This document shows positions 55,418-64,000 of a stretch of DNA of 64,000 nt, in pieces. The translations under genes and the position numbers were made by a program. The notes beneath the pieces were generated by a model. It did not search any database. It saw only the letters and a program-made list of their open reading frames with translations, and was not told the DNA's origin. Origin of the DNA: Rhodosorus marinus (lineage: Eukaryota; Rhodophyta; Stylonematophyceae; Stylonematales; Stylonemataceae). The stretch covers positions 558,001-622,000 of the forward strand of contig JAMWBK010000007.1 of assembly GCA_029953675.1 (NCBI GenBank), written 5' to 3'. How positions within the stretch are numbered: the first letter of the stretch is position 1; the number at the start of each line of letters is the position of its first letter.

Positions 55418-55870
55418 CTATTCGAGTCTGTTCCTGGAGCATGCGAATCTCACGTTTGCGTGTCTCTTCAGACATGCCAGTGTGGAGAATGCGCGTGTGC
55501 AGAGTGGACACACGAAATTTCGCTCTCGCAGATGCACGATCCTTATGTGCCTGTTCATGGTGCCTTTTGTCCCAAAGCTCCTACCGCAGTGTTTGCATGA
55601 ATGGGGGCGGAGCCCCCGATGCACTGTCTGCACATGAACGAGGAGGTGAGACCTTCCGGAAAACTTCGCAAAGCACTCGTCACACTTGTACGGTGTTCCC
55701 TTTTCACTTTTAAGTTTCGCTATGCTCAGTCTATTATCTCTTCTCCGCTGCCATCTCGGCAGACCGTATCCAATTGGATCGGCAATTCTAATTGTGCTCG
55801 GTACGTGCACAAGCGAAAAACCACAATCAGACCCGACGTTCTCCGTCGTTATCAGGCTCGAGATCTCCAT
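55418..55870 (-). CDS. C2H2 zinc-finger protein
   Basis: The ATG at 55870 gives 150 residues. After about 70 residues without features come three fingers: CDECFAKFSGRSHLLVHVQTVH, shown here only by its C-x2-C and H-x4-H ligands; then CKHCGRSFGTKGTMNRHIRIVH, likewise; and a last one, CPLCTRAFSTLACLKRHANV, whose second His position is replaced by a later Cys (H-x6-C). The linkers (RGLRPHS, LRERNFV) are not the classical TGEKP. Probably a small DNA-binding protein; the gene may have an upstream exon, since GAG-rich frame continues to 55891. It lies in mobile-element-rich DNA, so an origin from a transposon cannot be excluded. Confidence 0.65.
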   Translation of the reverse strand: MEISSLITTENVGSDCGFSLVHVPSTIRIADPIGYGLPRWQRRRDNRLSIAKLKSEKGTPYKCDECFAKFSGRSHLLVHVQTVHRGLRPHSCKHCGRSFGTKGTMNRHIRIVHLRERNFVCPLCTRAFSTLACLKRHANVRFACSRNRLE

Positions 55871-56611
55871 AAGCACTTCTTCTCCTATCACAGCGGTTTA
55901 GCTAGCACATCCACTTGAAGCCTTGAGAAGTTTGCTCCCATCGACAACGGGCTGACTTGCCCAGCCAGGGTTTAAGTACCGGGTGGTAGAACAAACCTTG
56001 TTTCAGCACAGATCAACTCAACATCCAGATCCATGTTCAAAAAAACCGAGGACTTCATGATCACGCAAGTTGCCGTGGTCTACCATACAGCCGATTCCTA
56101 TCTCATGGACATCAGTCGGTTCGCCTTAAGCCAACCTAATCGCCTGCACAACCTCTCACCGGCTTGCTCTAGTTGTAAAACCCTCAAACCGTTGTCACTG
56201 CCAGCCTAAACACCCCAAAAACCAAGAAAACTCCGAAACCTTCTCGAAAACCTGAAACAAAAAAACAAAAAAACAAAACCAATCTCTTCCATTTTCGGGA
56301 TTCTCACTGCTACATAACATCGTAAAACATAATAAAAACAAACCCATACTTATCCAAAAACTCTACATTTTAATTAACACATATTGTTAGTTCTATTTCA
56401 TATCTCCAGACCGATGAACGGACGCCTGAATTAATTATTTTACGAATTCTAGATGAGCTGAACTATTATCTCCACCTGGGGCTATGGACGTAATTGTATT
56501 CGCTATATAATAGAATCAATACTGAATTATATGAGTAAATACGTTATATCTCGAAAGACAAAATAGTTTCGTAGAAGAAAGTTAAAGATATTGGGATGAA
56601 ATAGTTGAGGT
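55871..56611. other. A/T-rich intergenic region
   Basis: The stretch at 56260-56600 is A/T-rich, with homopolymer A runs. Nothing else was recognised. Confidence 0.5.
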
Positions 56612-56623
56612 TATGAGGATTGA

Positions 56624-57196
56624 TTGGTTAAAGGAAAATTTGCTTACATCAAGAGGACCCAGGACAATAGCTCGGGAGGCTCGGGAAGTAGGGGATGGAG
56701 ATGGCTTGCCCTCTCTGGTGTGAAGTGGCTTTCAAGAATTTTGGTGATTGAGAAGGTGAAGGCTAGCAGCGAGATGGTGAAAGTGGGTTTTGAGGTCAGC
56801 AGGTATTACTCTTTACACGCCATTTTATGTAGTATTGACAAGGCGATCGTTCGACTTGTTTTTGGTTTTGGTTGGGTTGTTTGTAGGTGAGCCCTCGCCT
56901 GAATGCCTTTGAGACGTTGCTTCTTCGCCGGATAGCTGGATGGGATCAGGCAACCGTAGAGGCATTTGAGGGGAGTGTTCGACCGCAAATGTCATCGTTT
57001 TTCCGTCACGGAGTGAAGGTTGAGCCTTTCCGTGGTGGATTACGGTTAAGGGATCCGTCAATGGAAGCGTGTTTCTGGGGAGATGCATGCCTCGGGAGCC
57101 CAATTGTAAAAACGGACGACATACGGGCGTGCTGCTCGAGAGGATATTGGTTGAGTGTGGGTAGCCCTTGCTGCGGACGGACTTGGCTGTTGAAAG
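56624..57196 (+). CDS. Unrecognised two-exon gene fragment
   Basis: A frame ending VKWLSRILVIEKVKASSEMV ... VGFE can be spliced at GAG|GTCAGC (56793) to an acceptor tttgtag at 56886. It then continues SPRLNAFETLLLRRIAGWDQ ... MSSFFRHGVKVEPFRGGLRL and ends before a GT at 57197. It reads like protein, but I know no family with these motifs. The 56624 start is not ATG, and both ends of the gene are undefined. It may be a decayed gene or part of an unknown mobile element. Confidence 0.3.
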
Positions 57197-57260
57197 TTAG
57201 TGTCTCCTGCAGCGCATGGTTCTCTTTTTCCTTTATTTCTCTGGGTCAAGGCGGGTCGTC

Positions 57261-57495
57261 CCCGTGCAATCTCTGCCCCGCTCTTAGTTCAATCCATCGC
57301 CGTTGATCCAGAATGGCAAACGTTTTTTCGATGCAGAATCGTCCCCGTGCGCTCTCTACTAGTTCAATTCGTCGCCGTTGATTCAGAATGGCAAACTTTT
57401 TTCGATGCAGAATCGACCCCGTGCGCTTTCTGCCTCGCTCCTAGTTAAATCCATCGCCGTTGATTAAGAATGGCAAACTTTTTTTTCGTTGCTGA
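57261..57495 (+). repeat. Three-copy tandem repeat of 74-83 bases
   Basis: Units start with CCCGTGC at 57261, 57344 and 57418. Each contains TCGCCGTTGAT, (C/A)AGAATGGCAAAC and a T-run followed, in the first two, by CGATGCAGAATCG. The third copy is truncated at its end. Confidence 0.85.
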
Positions 57496-58189
57496 ATTTT
57501 TCCTCGGGTTTTGAGTGGGCATAGCTGATCCAGGGTCCCTTCGCATTTCCAGTTTCGTGAAATATGAACGGCAACCGTCAGTCACGATGAGAGACTGAGA
57601 TCTTCAATAGTTTACTGTGCTTTGGTGGAATCCTTGGTATGTAGACGTGCACCATACATAGACAGCACGCCACTTTCCCAGGTTGAAGCTAAAAATCTTG
57701 AAGCCGAGGCTTACATCGTCCCGTACAAGTGGACTGGAATCGGTCACTAATTAGAGCGAGAGCGCACGAGCAGGTGCTTCCCAGTGTTTGCTTTTGTTTC
57801 AGTGCCATCTGGTAGCCCCTTGGCCTTGGGGGAAGCCTAGAGCAATGCTCGATGTTGAGCTAATTTCGACAAAAATTCAGCATTTCAGCAATCGGTGCAG
57901 ATTTTGATGCGTCCCGGATTGTGCTGGCTTCCAACCTCAATAGGCGGAGGCTAAAATGCCTGTTACAGAGAAGAAAACAAACGTATTGTAGTACTACTAA
58001 CTAACCAACTGGATTTAATGAGAACTTACGCTTACGCAGACTCAGCCACGGCCACCAATCCGGGATTTGAGGGCTCCACACAACCGCTGAAACGTTTGCC
58101 CAAGGAACCTGGACTCCCCCCCCCGCGGCCCTACTCCAATTCCAGCCGCCAATTGAACAATCAGTAGTAGGGTCTGTGAAACTAACATT
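57496..58189. other. Unassigned segment
   Basis: Roughly 700 bases with only short frames. No repeat or gene was recognised. Confidence 0.4.
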
Positions 58190-58521
58190 TTATATAGGGT
58201 TGGGCCAAATGGGACAGGTTTTTCGATATTTCCTCTTCTAAGCGGGGAAATACAGAAATCGGGGTGGTTTTCGCAGGTTTAGTTGGGAATAAAGCCGGGA
58301 ACGGCGATTGCACCCTCGTCCGTTGAACACTTGGCTAGGTAGGGGGTTAAATTTCAATGGTTATCCCCGGTTCGTAATGGCGAACCTGAAAAAGCACCTG
58401 TTCCCGAGGGTTCACTTGGGGAATAAGTGAAAGAATTTGTTTAATCGGGGGTTACGCCCCCCAAAAAGACTAAGCGCGGCGAAGATCGCGCGCCTCCAAC
58501 ATCAAAACAGTGTTCACACGC

Positions 58522-58772
58522 CAAAGCAAGAAACTTAAACGGGTAAACAACGAGGACAGACGGTCACAGGGCGTTCGTGGAGCAATTCCCGAAGCCAACG
58601 AGAACCAACGGAATCCAGAAGCCCAAAGCACTCAATGACCAGAGGTACCATGACCAGAGGTACCAGGCGATGAGCTAGAGCCGAAGCACGAAGGCCTGCG
58701 TTAATACGTGCACCGCAAGAAACTTAAACGGGTGAACATCGAGGACAGACGGTCAGGGCGTTCGCGGGATAA
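58522..58772 (+). repeat. Direct repeat flanking LINE-like copy C
   Basis: GCAAGAAACTTAAACGGGT, followed by GAACA(A/T)CGAGGACAGACGGTCA, occurs at 58522 and again at 58717 with few differences. The repeats flank copy C and may reflect local duplication. Confidence 0.75.
58560..58712 (-). mobile_element. LINE-like element fragment (copy C)
   Basis: The minus strand reads LRASALAHRLVPLV, a duplicated MVPLV (a 15-base tandem duplication), then IECFGLLDSVGSRWLREL. This is the FIVESFG...WLRK segment of the family. It ends in stops. A 50-base block around it (GCAAGAAACTTAAACGGGT) is repeated at 58522 and 58717. Confidence 0.6.
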
Positions 58773-59130
58773 GTGGGGAATAAAATTTGTTTGTTGGCGT
58801 ACCACGAAAACGATCTGCTTTCTTGGCTTCCGACTTTCACAATAACATTCTGATTCTGGTGGGAGCGCAGGAGGCGAGCAACAGTGGGGAAGCTTGGGCG
58901 ATTGGAAAAGGTCCGGTGACAGGATGGGGAAGCAGTTCTTCGGAGGAGGTGAAGCAGAGAGCAAGGGATCCACAAAGCATGGGTAGAAGAGTCACTTCAG
59001 CTCGACTCGGGCTTCGGAGTATTCCCCAGTTTCTAGGATTTTTTTGGGATTGGACTGCTCGCTCTTCTCACAAGGGCATTGAAGGGCCGTCGGCGAGTGC
59101 GAAAACAGAAGCGGCTGCTGGCCCAGTCTG

Positions 59131-60149
59131 TCCTAGTTTGTCAACATCGAGTCTTTGTGCACGCTAGCAGGGACAAGTCTCCGGAGTTCGTTTCTCTAGA
59201 AGGTATTGAGGGAAATCAAAACTCCTTAAGCTTATCGTTAGATGTTTTGCACAAGCTTCGGACTACTTTCGTGTAGGAACTGCGAAACAAAGAGTTCAGC
59301 AGCATAGTCTTTTGATTGAAAAGTTTTCTGGGGTGGAACCGTGAAGCAGTGTTTCCACTTTTTAACTCGAAATCCGTTGGCGTACGTTAGTCTGTGAGTT
59401 TAGAGCGAACATATAGTAGTGGTATTGCGCTGCGGTAGGTAGCTGCCGAATAAAGGCTACGGGGTTAAGTGCGATACTAAACAAAAATAGATGCAGACAC
59501 GTTAGCAATAAAGGCCAATAAGAGAGGTTTAGTGGCCAGATCTACCATTCATTAGCCCTTAAGAATCCCAAAGCCTCATTATTGGTGTTAAATTATAGAA
59601 TATACGTATACAAATCGTGTTATCCTCAAAATACTTACTCATACAATTTAATCTTCTTAGTTTATCCAATGAATGGCCGTTCAATTTGCGTGTTAGCCAA
59701 TCATTCAACCCCCCTCTCAATTCAAAAAAAATTCGAAGCCGGTCAAAGCACCATCGCATGTGGAGGGTTCATGGCAGAGCAGCGCTACTGAGCAAGAGCA
59801 TAATCACAACGAAGATTTAGTCGAAGTATCGGGAGAAGAAGAAGAGACCACGCAGCAGATTTCCAGTTCAAAAAAGGAAACGCTGCTTCACGGCTCAGAG
59901 CCGGAAAGCTTTTTCCGCCAAATGAAGACGTTGCTGAACTCTTTATCTCACATACTTCCTAGAAAGGCATCCGAAGCCCGTACAACTTGAAACACAAAAG
60001 CTGAGGAGTTGTTCCTTAATTGAATACCCTGAATAAACTGATGATAAGTACCTTCTAGCCAAGGAAACGAACTCCACAAACTTGTCCATGGGAAAAGGGT
60101 GCACGGAGACTTGATGTTCGCAAGCTAGGACTTACTGCCTCCGCTTCTA
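59131..60149. other. Centre of the inverted repeat, unassigned
   Basis: Frames at 59582..59791 and 59760..59990 are short. The second is acidic and lysine-rich (EVSGEEEETTQQISSSKKE). No family was recognised. Confidence 0.4.
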
Positions 60150-61139
60150 TTTCATGACTCTCCCTCGGCCTTCCAATGCTCTTGTGAAAAGAACGATGAT
60201 CCCACTTCCTTCAAGAAACTTAATTATCCGCAATCTGGGGAATGCTCACAAGGCCGAGTCGAGCTCAAGCAGCTCTTCTACCCCACAAAGTGCGATACAG
60301 AAAATCAAAAACCCGCCTTCACCGCGTAAACAAGTTCATTTTCCTGTTCCCAACCAAAAACCCTTGATGGCATTTTTTTGCCCACCCACCAAATGTTCGA
60401 CGGACGCACTGGACGTTGGAAATACAACACCTATGAGTCTCGTTTTCATCTCCTCCTCACACCTCTAGCGGTACTAAACGCTCTTTGAGCCGACTTCTTG
60501 AAGCAACATATATACTCCTACAGCCTCTGAGGTCTCGGGAAACAGGCAAGCGTACAAAAATACTACCCTACCCAGGCTTGATCCTTATTTCTCCAGTAGC
60601 TGACAAACTACGAATCACATCTAGTACTTATAAGGCCTCTGGGTCAGTAGCCGACTCTGTCCAAAAGTGCTACCACCTCAGTTCCCCGTCTGCAAGCTCG
60701 ATTAATATCGGAAACATCATAGGTTACTCCCGCCGCGGATTATCCTTCGGTTGTCCTGGAGCTGGACTTATACCAGAAACGCTTCCGCATGCAAAACCTT
60801 CAAGTACCAGCGGAGCCTTCGACAGTAACCGGGTATATGTAATCTGTTAACACTGGAATCGCCTATTGCCCACTTATATTACCCACTTATTTCCCGCCCC
60901 ACTAAAAACCCCCTGTTTTCGCAGGTTTAGCGCTTATGGGTCGTAAACAGCGAAAAACCCAACCCACTTGGCACGACCCTACTATAGCCGCTTAAACCAT
61001 TCGTTTCGACTATAGCTCCAATCGGCAATGTCATCTTGTGGATTACCTCAAGGGTATTGAGTAAGATCTTTATTAGGCAACATAGCTTTAGATGAATTAG
61101 ATAAAATTATAAAAAAAATATTTAAATACTAATTTCCAT

Positions 61140-61400
61140 CATTTCTATGTAAGAAACAATGAGTCTTTCTTGCTCTTTTACAGTTAGCCTCCGATTAAAC
61201 CATTCATTCATTTACAATAATCAAAACAAATTTATATAGACCGGGATATTATTGCACGCTGGTTAAAAAAAGCTGGGGTCCAAGTTCTGTACCAGTCTCC
61301 CTACCGACCTGCACCCACGCCTGGCCGGCTGGCGAGCCGTTTTTTTGCGGGCTCGCGGCCCCACGACCGAACAGTTGCCGGTCCTGTACCTACCGTGGTG
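61140..61400. other. A/T-rich stretch then unassigned DNA
   Basis: Low-complexity A/T sequence to about 61250, then the start of mobile-element DNA. Confidence 0.4.
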
Positions 61401-61785
61401 ATCCTGTGGTTGCTGAGGAAACAGAAGTCCCTCGTGATCCTCCTGATGATGGACCGGGCTCTGGGAGTCGCGTCTCCGCAAGCACGGATGCGTTGCAAAA
61501 CACACTTCTTGGGACTTGCACCGTGCTGCCTATGGCCGACTTCTGGTGCAGATGGTCTCATCTTCCCGAGATCGCGCCCGCCTGCGTAGCCTTGGAGGGT
61601 GTATCAGCTCGAAGTGGCTCATGAGCGACCCCGCTTCTCCGCCACTCACACTGACGGATTTCGAAGTGCGCACTTCTCTACGTTTATACATCGGTTTGTA
61701 TCAGCCGCCGTGGCCTTCTGAGATGGGTTCGCCGTGCCCTCTATGCTCTCAGGACGCGATAAATTTTGTTCGATAGAAGAGCAAC
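61401..61785 (+). mobile_element. LINE-like element fragment (copy D, region before the zinc knuckle)
   Basis: The plus strand reads RARLRSLGGCISSKWLMSDP, LTLTDFEVRTSLRLYIGLYQP and then CPLC. This is the typical segment after LINE reverse transcriptase (RL.SL....WL...P, tL.D..fr.alR.rLg, C.lC). It therefore comes from upstream of the part preserved in the 54.1-kb copy. Frame shifts near 61510 and 61780 show decay. Confidence 0.65.
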
Positions 61786-61954
61786 TTGAAACCCAGCCAA
61801 GCAGATTCGCGAGCTTTGACCCTGGGCGGGGCAAACCAAGAGTTTCGCGGAAGGTGGGCGTAAACAAATTCATTCATTCAATGGCCGAGAAACCCACTTT
61901 GCAGTTCACTGCTGTGCGAAAGTATAGGTGCTTCCCCTGGAGGGGAAAGGCTAG

Positions 61955-62250
61955 TAGCTAGTTACTTTACTAGGCTATGCTAGTAAAGTCCAGTAGCTAG
62001 TTCACTTTCTACCCTGCGTAGCGCTTAAGATTAGAAAACAAGCCAACCACCAACTAACCAAACTCAACGCGTAAACAGAGAAGAGAGCCGGTCTGAGCGC
62101 ACACGGAACACTTCGCGGAGCCAAAGGGAACCAACTGAATCCAGGACGCGAGACTGTAAAGGCGAACACTGGCAAGCGCTCAACTATACCACAACTACAA
62201 CATGTACCCTGGCGGTGAAGCGCTAATTCCCTGGGCAGACAAAGCAACCC
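61955..62250 (-). mobile_element. LINE-like element fragment (copy E) with conserved tail
   Basis: The minus strand of 62060-62240 contains RVLDSVGSLWLREVF, matching LLDSVGSRWLREL of copy C. The plus-strand flank at 61960-62030 carries the TAGGCTATGCTAGTAAAGTCC and CTGCGTAGCGCTT tail blocks seen beside the 54-kb copy. Confidence 0.55.
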
Positions 62251-62399
62251 AGTATTTCACTGTTTTATGACGGCGCAGCAGTTCCACGCGCTCCCCAGCT
62301 GCACGGGAAAAAGACTATTGAATGCATAAGCCGCGCGCATCCAATATCAATGCAGCAACATGCGCCACGACGGAGAACCAAGGCGAGTAAAGAGGGCTG

Positions 62400-62575
62400 C
62401 GTAAGTGTTTTACCGAACATCCTGAAGAATATCTTGTGCTTCTCCGCCGTTTAAGTATCGCACTCTGGAGGTATTCTAGCAACACGCTCGCCGAGGCGCG
62501 CCACCGTCGCCTGGGCTTACATGCTCTTCTTTCTAGCCCCTAGTTTCCCGTTACGTTTTGCGTAGCGCATCGGGC
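62400..62575 (+). mobile_element. LINE-like element 3' terminus (copy F)
   Basis: The plus strand reads EHPEEYLVLLRRLSIALWRY and SNTLAEARHRRLGLHALLSS, then a stop. This is near-identical in pattern to the C-terminus of the 54-kb copy (EHPTEYLALFRRLSVSLWRY...). The 3' flank TTGCGTAGCGCATCGGGCTATG is shared. It is the same protein end on the opposite strand. Confidence 0.8.
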
Positions 62576-62589
62576 TATGTTAGCAAAGG

Positions 62590-62720
62590 AAGGAAAGCCG
62601 ACTAGATGCGAAAATTTCATTCAGCCAAGGTCAGGCTACAGAGTCCATCAAACCGAAACACTCAACGATCAACAGTACCAAACTACTCGTTTGATTGCTT
62701 TTGCATGGTGCTTGCTCAGA
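62590..62720 (-). mobile_element. LINE-like element fragment (copy G)
   Basis: The minus strand reads LLIVECFGLMDSVA and, past a stop, PWLNEIFAS, again the FIVESFG...WLRK..FA segment. It lies inverted next to copy F. Confidence 0.55.
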
Positions 62721-63627
62721 TACTTCGCATAGGATCAAAACTGTTTATTCAGCCTCTGAATCAGAGCCGACCTACCTTCCTATGCTGGTGAAACTGTAAT
62801 CAGAACAAAGCCACAGTGAATTTGTGGTCAGCTACCCAGCGCGTAGAGGCCAGAACGTAGAGGATATGAAAAATAAATCCCTGGACGGGGAGCGCCACTA
62901 CCATAACATCAGCAGATTTAGCCGATTCCGATTCCGATTCCGATTTCAGAAGGCTAGAACTTGTAAAGCAGCAAATCACGGGCTTCAAAGCGCCGCGATT
63001 AAGCTGTGACTCGCACATCCAGTTACGATAGCTACATGAAGTTTACTGCTCTTCAGCGCTTCCAAACATGATGGAATCCCAGGGAATCGAAAGCGCTAGA
63101 GGAATGAATCCCATCCGCTCTCAACTCTTTTGCCCATCCGACGTGCGCAACCCTATCTCGGGTCGGCCTCTGCCGTTCTCCATCTGCCTCAGCGTCCCAG
63201 AGGATTTTGCAGAAAAGACTATCAGAATGCAAAACGGTTATCTCGCCGGGTCCCGCTCCTTCGCCAAGCAACGAGTAGAACAGCGCTCTTCATATCCCGT
63301 CTCTGTCCTCGCTGCCTAGCGAGAATAAAGTTGTTTCGCTCCCCCACGCGCCTGCCACAGCGCTTCGACAGAGTCCCGGATCCGCGCTGCCGTACGCTCA
63401 AGCCCATTGGCAACGTAAGAATCGAGAACTAATTCGCGACGGTGATGAAGGTCCAGTCTTGCTCTGACGATGACATCAGTGATCAACGAGCCACGGTTCT
63501 CTCGGTCACAGCTGCGGCGACCGCTTCAGCTTTATTTCTGAACGCACAGATGTGAGAAAACTCTAATGCGAGTAGTAAACGATTGTTGCAGGTCATCGTA
63601 TCTTCCGTAAAGCATTCCTACAAGCTC
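62721..63627. other. Unassigned segment before the right-edge gene
   Basis: Frames at 63068..63319 and 63130..63432 overlap one another and are unrecognised. A short GATTCC repeat lies at 62923-62945. Confidence 0.4.
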
Positions 63628-63999
63628 CTAGTTCTCGTAGCAGCCTACGTCTGGCACTTCTCCGTTGGGACGTGTTTTTCTTCTCAGATCAAAGGCGGGG
63701 GGGGACTTTTCCCTCCATGCCCCGTTAATAGCTGGGGAAGAATCCTTGAGCTGATAATTGTGAGAAAGTTCGTCTTCAAACTCAAAATTCGACACCATGG
63801 TGATGCCCGATTTGATCTTCGCGATGCTACCACGCCGGCACATGTTACCCTCGTATTTGTCCCGGCTGATGTCTCCGTAGCGTGGGAAGGCCAAGTCGGA
63901 GTCATCTCGTGTTTGTACAATGTTATTGAACACCTTGACGTCGTTGCAAGAATTGATGGCCAATCCTGCTGCCGCTTGTCGCCCTTCCGCCTTGGAAGT
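63628..63999 (-). CDS. Right-handed parallel beta-helix protein, C-terminal part (runs off the window)
   Basis: The minus-strand frame is open to the window edge and ends at 63628; about 123 residues are seen. GLAINSCNDVKVFNNIVQT is a typical parallel-beta-helix rung with an Asn ladder. The end shows YQLKDSSPAINGA, FDLRRKTRPNGEVPDVGCYE, the C-terminal signature of secreted beta-helix proteins (choice-of-anchor/pectate-lyase-like, D-x-G-R-x-R ... D-x-G-x-Y-E). The catalytic region and any signal peptide lie outside the window, so binding versus lyase function cannot be judged. The true C-terminal Asn is followed directly by the stop. Confidence 0.75.
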   Translation of the reverse strand, partial: TSKAEGRQAAAGLAINSCNDVKVFNNIVQTRDDSDLAFPRYGDISRDKYEGNMCRRGSIAKIKSGITMVSNFEFEDELSHNYQLKDSSPAINGAWREKSPPAFDLRRKTRPNGEVPDVGCYEN

Positions 64000-64000
64000 C

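Larger units (their letters stand above)
58190..60990. repeat. Large imperfect inverted repeat
   Basis: Sequence at 58190-58300 resembles the reverse complement of 60860-60990 (both carry a TAGTAGGGTC / GGGTT...GTTTTTCG / CGCAGGTTTAG series). Sequence at 58985-59130 resembles the reverse complement of 60150-60300 (GGGTAGAAGAG, AGCTCGACTCGG, GCTCTTCTCACAAG). The order is mirrored, so the two arms frame a centre of about 1 kb. The intervening parts of the arms do not match, so the structure is old or composite. Confidence 0.6.

Noticed and set aside
1-64000. CRISPR arrays, bacterial operons or an integrated phage
   Set aside because: No regular spacer-repeat array and no phage structural genes; split genes with GT-AG introns show a eukaryotic nuclear genome.

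Overview
The window is nuclear DNA of a photosynthetic eukaryote, most likely a red alga. The main evidence is a nuclear NblA/Ycf18-type phycobilisome-degradation protein with a predicted plastid-targeting leader (about 22.7-23.2 kb) and, 5.8 kb away, an NblB-like HEAT-repeat protein, also with a leader. A Tic20-like plastid import protein, plastid-type RibBA and a twin-arginine lumenal protein fit this picture. The lineage is inferred from gene content only. Genes are closely packed and on both strands, and most carry several short GT-AG introns (about 70-150 bases). All exon joins given here were worked out by hand from reading frame, splice dinucleotides and family alignment; none is confirmed by transcripts.

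Layout: 0.6-3.2 kb holds ribBA converging on a lumenal protein. 4.2-7.3 kb is a phosphatidylinositol 4-kinase beta (minus). 8.7-9.7 kb is U2AF small subunit, converging on a TBC Rab-GAP at 10.3-12.4 kb. 13.3-16.7 kb is a PMS1/PMS2 mismatch-repair protein, converging on a Nup96 nucleoporin at 17.1-21.0 kb that begins with a Nup98-type autoproteolytic domain. 22.7-30.0 kb holds NblA (minus), a phosphopantetheinyl transferase (plus), IST1 (minus) and the NblB-like protein (plus). 31.6-33.8 kb has a CDV3-like protein and TFIIA gamma. 35.4-38.7 kb has an AVL9 protein converging on a stand-alone biotin-ligase N-terminal-domain protein. 40.2-42.8 kb is ataxin-2 and 44.3-45.3 kb the Tic20-like protein. 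48.2-50.2 kb is an intronless secreted propeller/trefoil protein, and a secreted beta-helix protein runs off the right edge.

From about 45.4 kb, and above all from 52 to 63.5 kb, the sequence changes to decayed mobile-element DNA. At least seven fragments of one LINE-like element family are recognisable by a C-terminal PD-(D/E)XK-like segment and a conserved tail. They lie among inverted repeats and a few unassigned ORFs, with one small C2H2 zinc-finger gene embedded.

Functional themes: plastid biology (riboflavin synthesis, phycobilisome turnover, lumen, protein import); membrane traffic (PI4K, TBC GAP, IST1/ESCRT-III, AVL9); and nuclear RNA and DNA functions (U2AF, PMS, Nup96, TFIIA gamma, ataxin-2). 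No tRNA, rRNA or CRISPR array was recognised.
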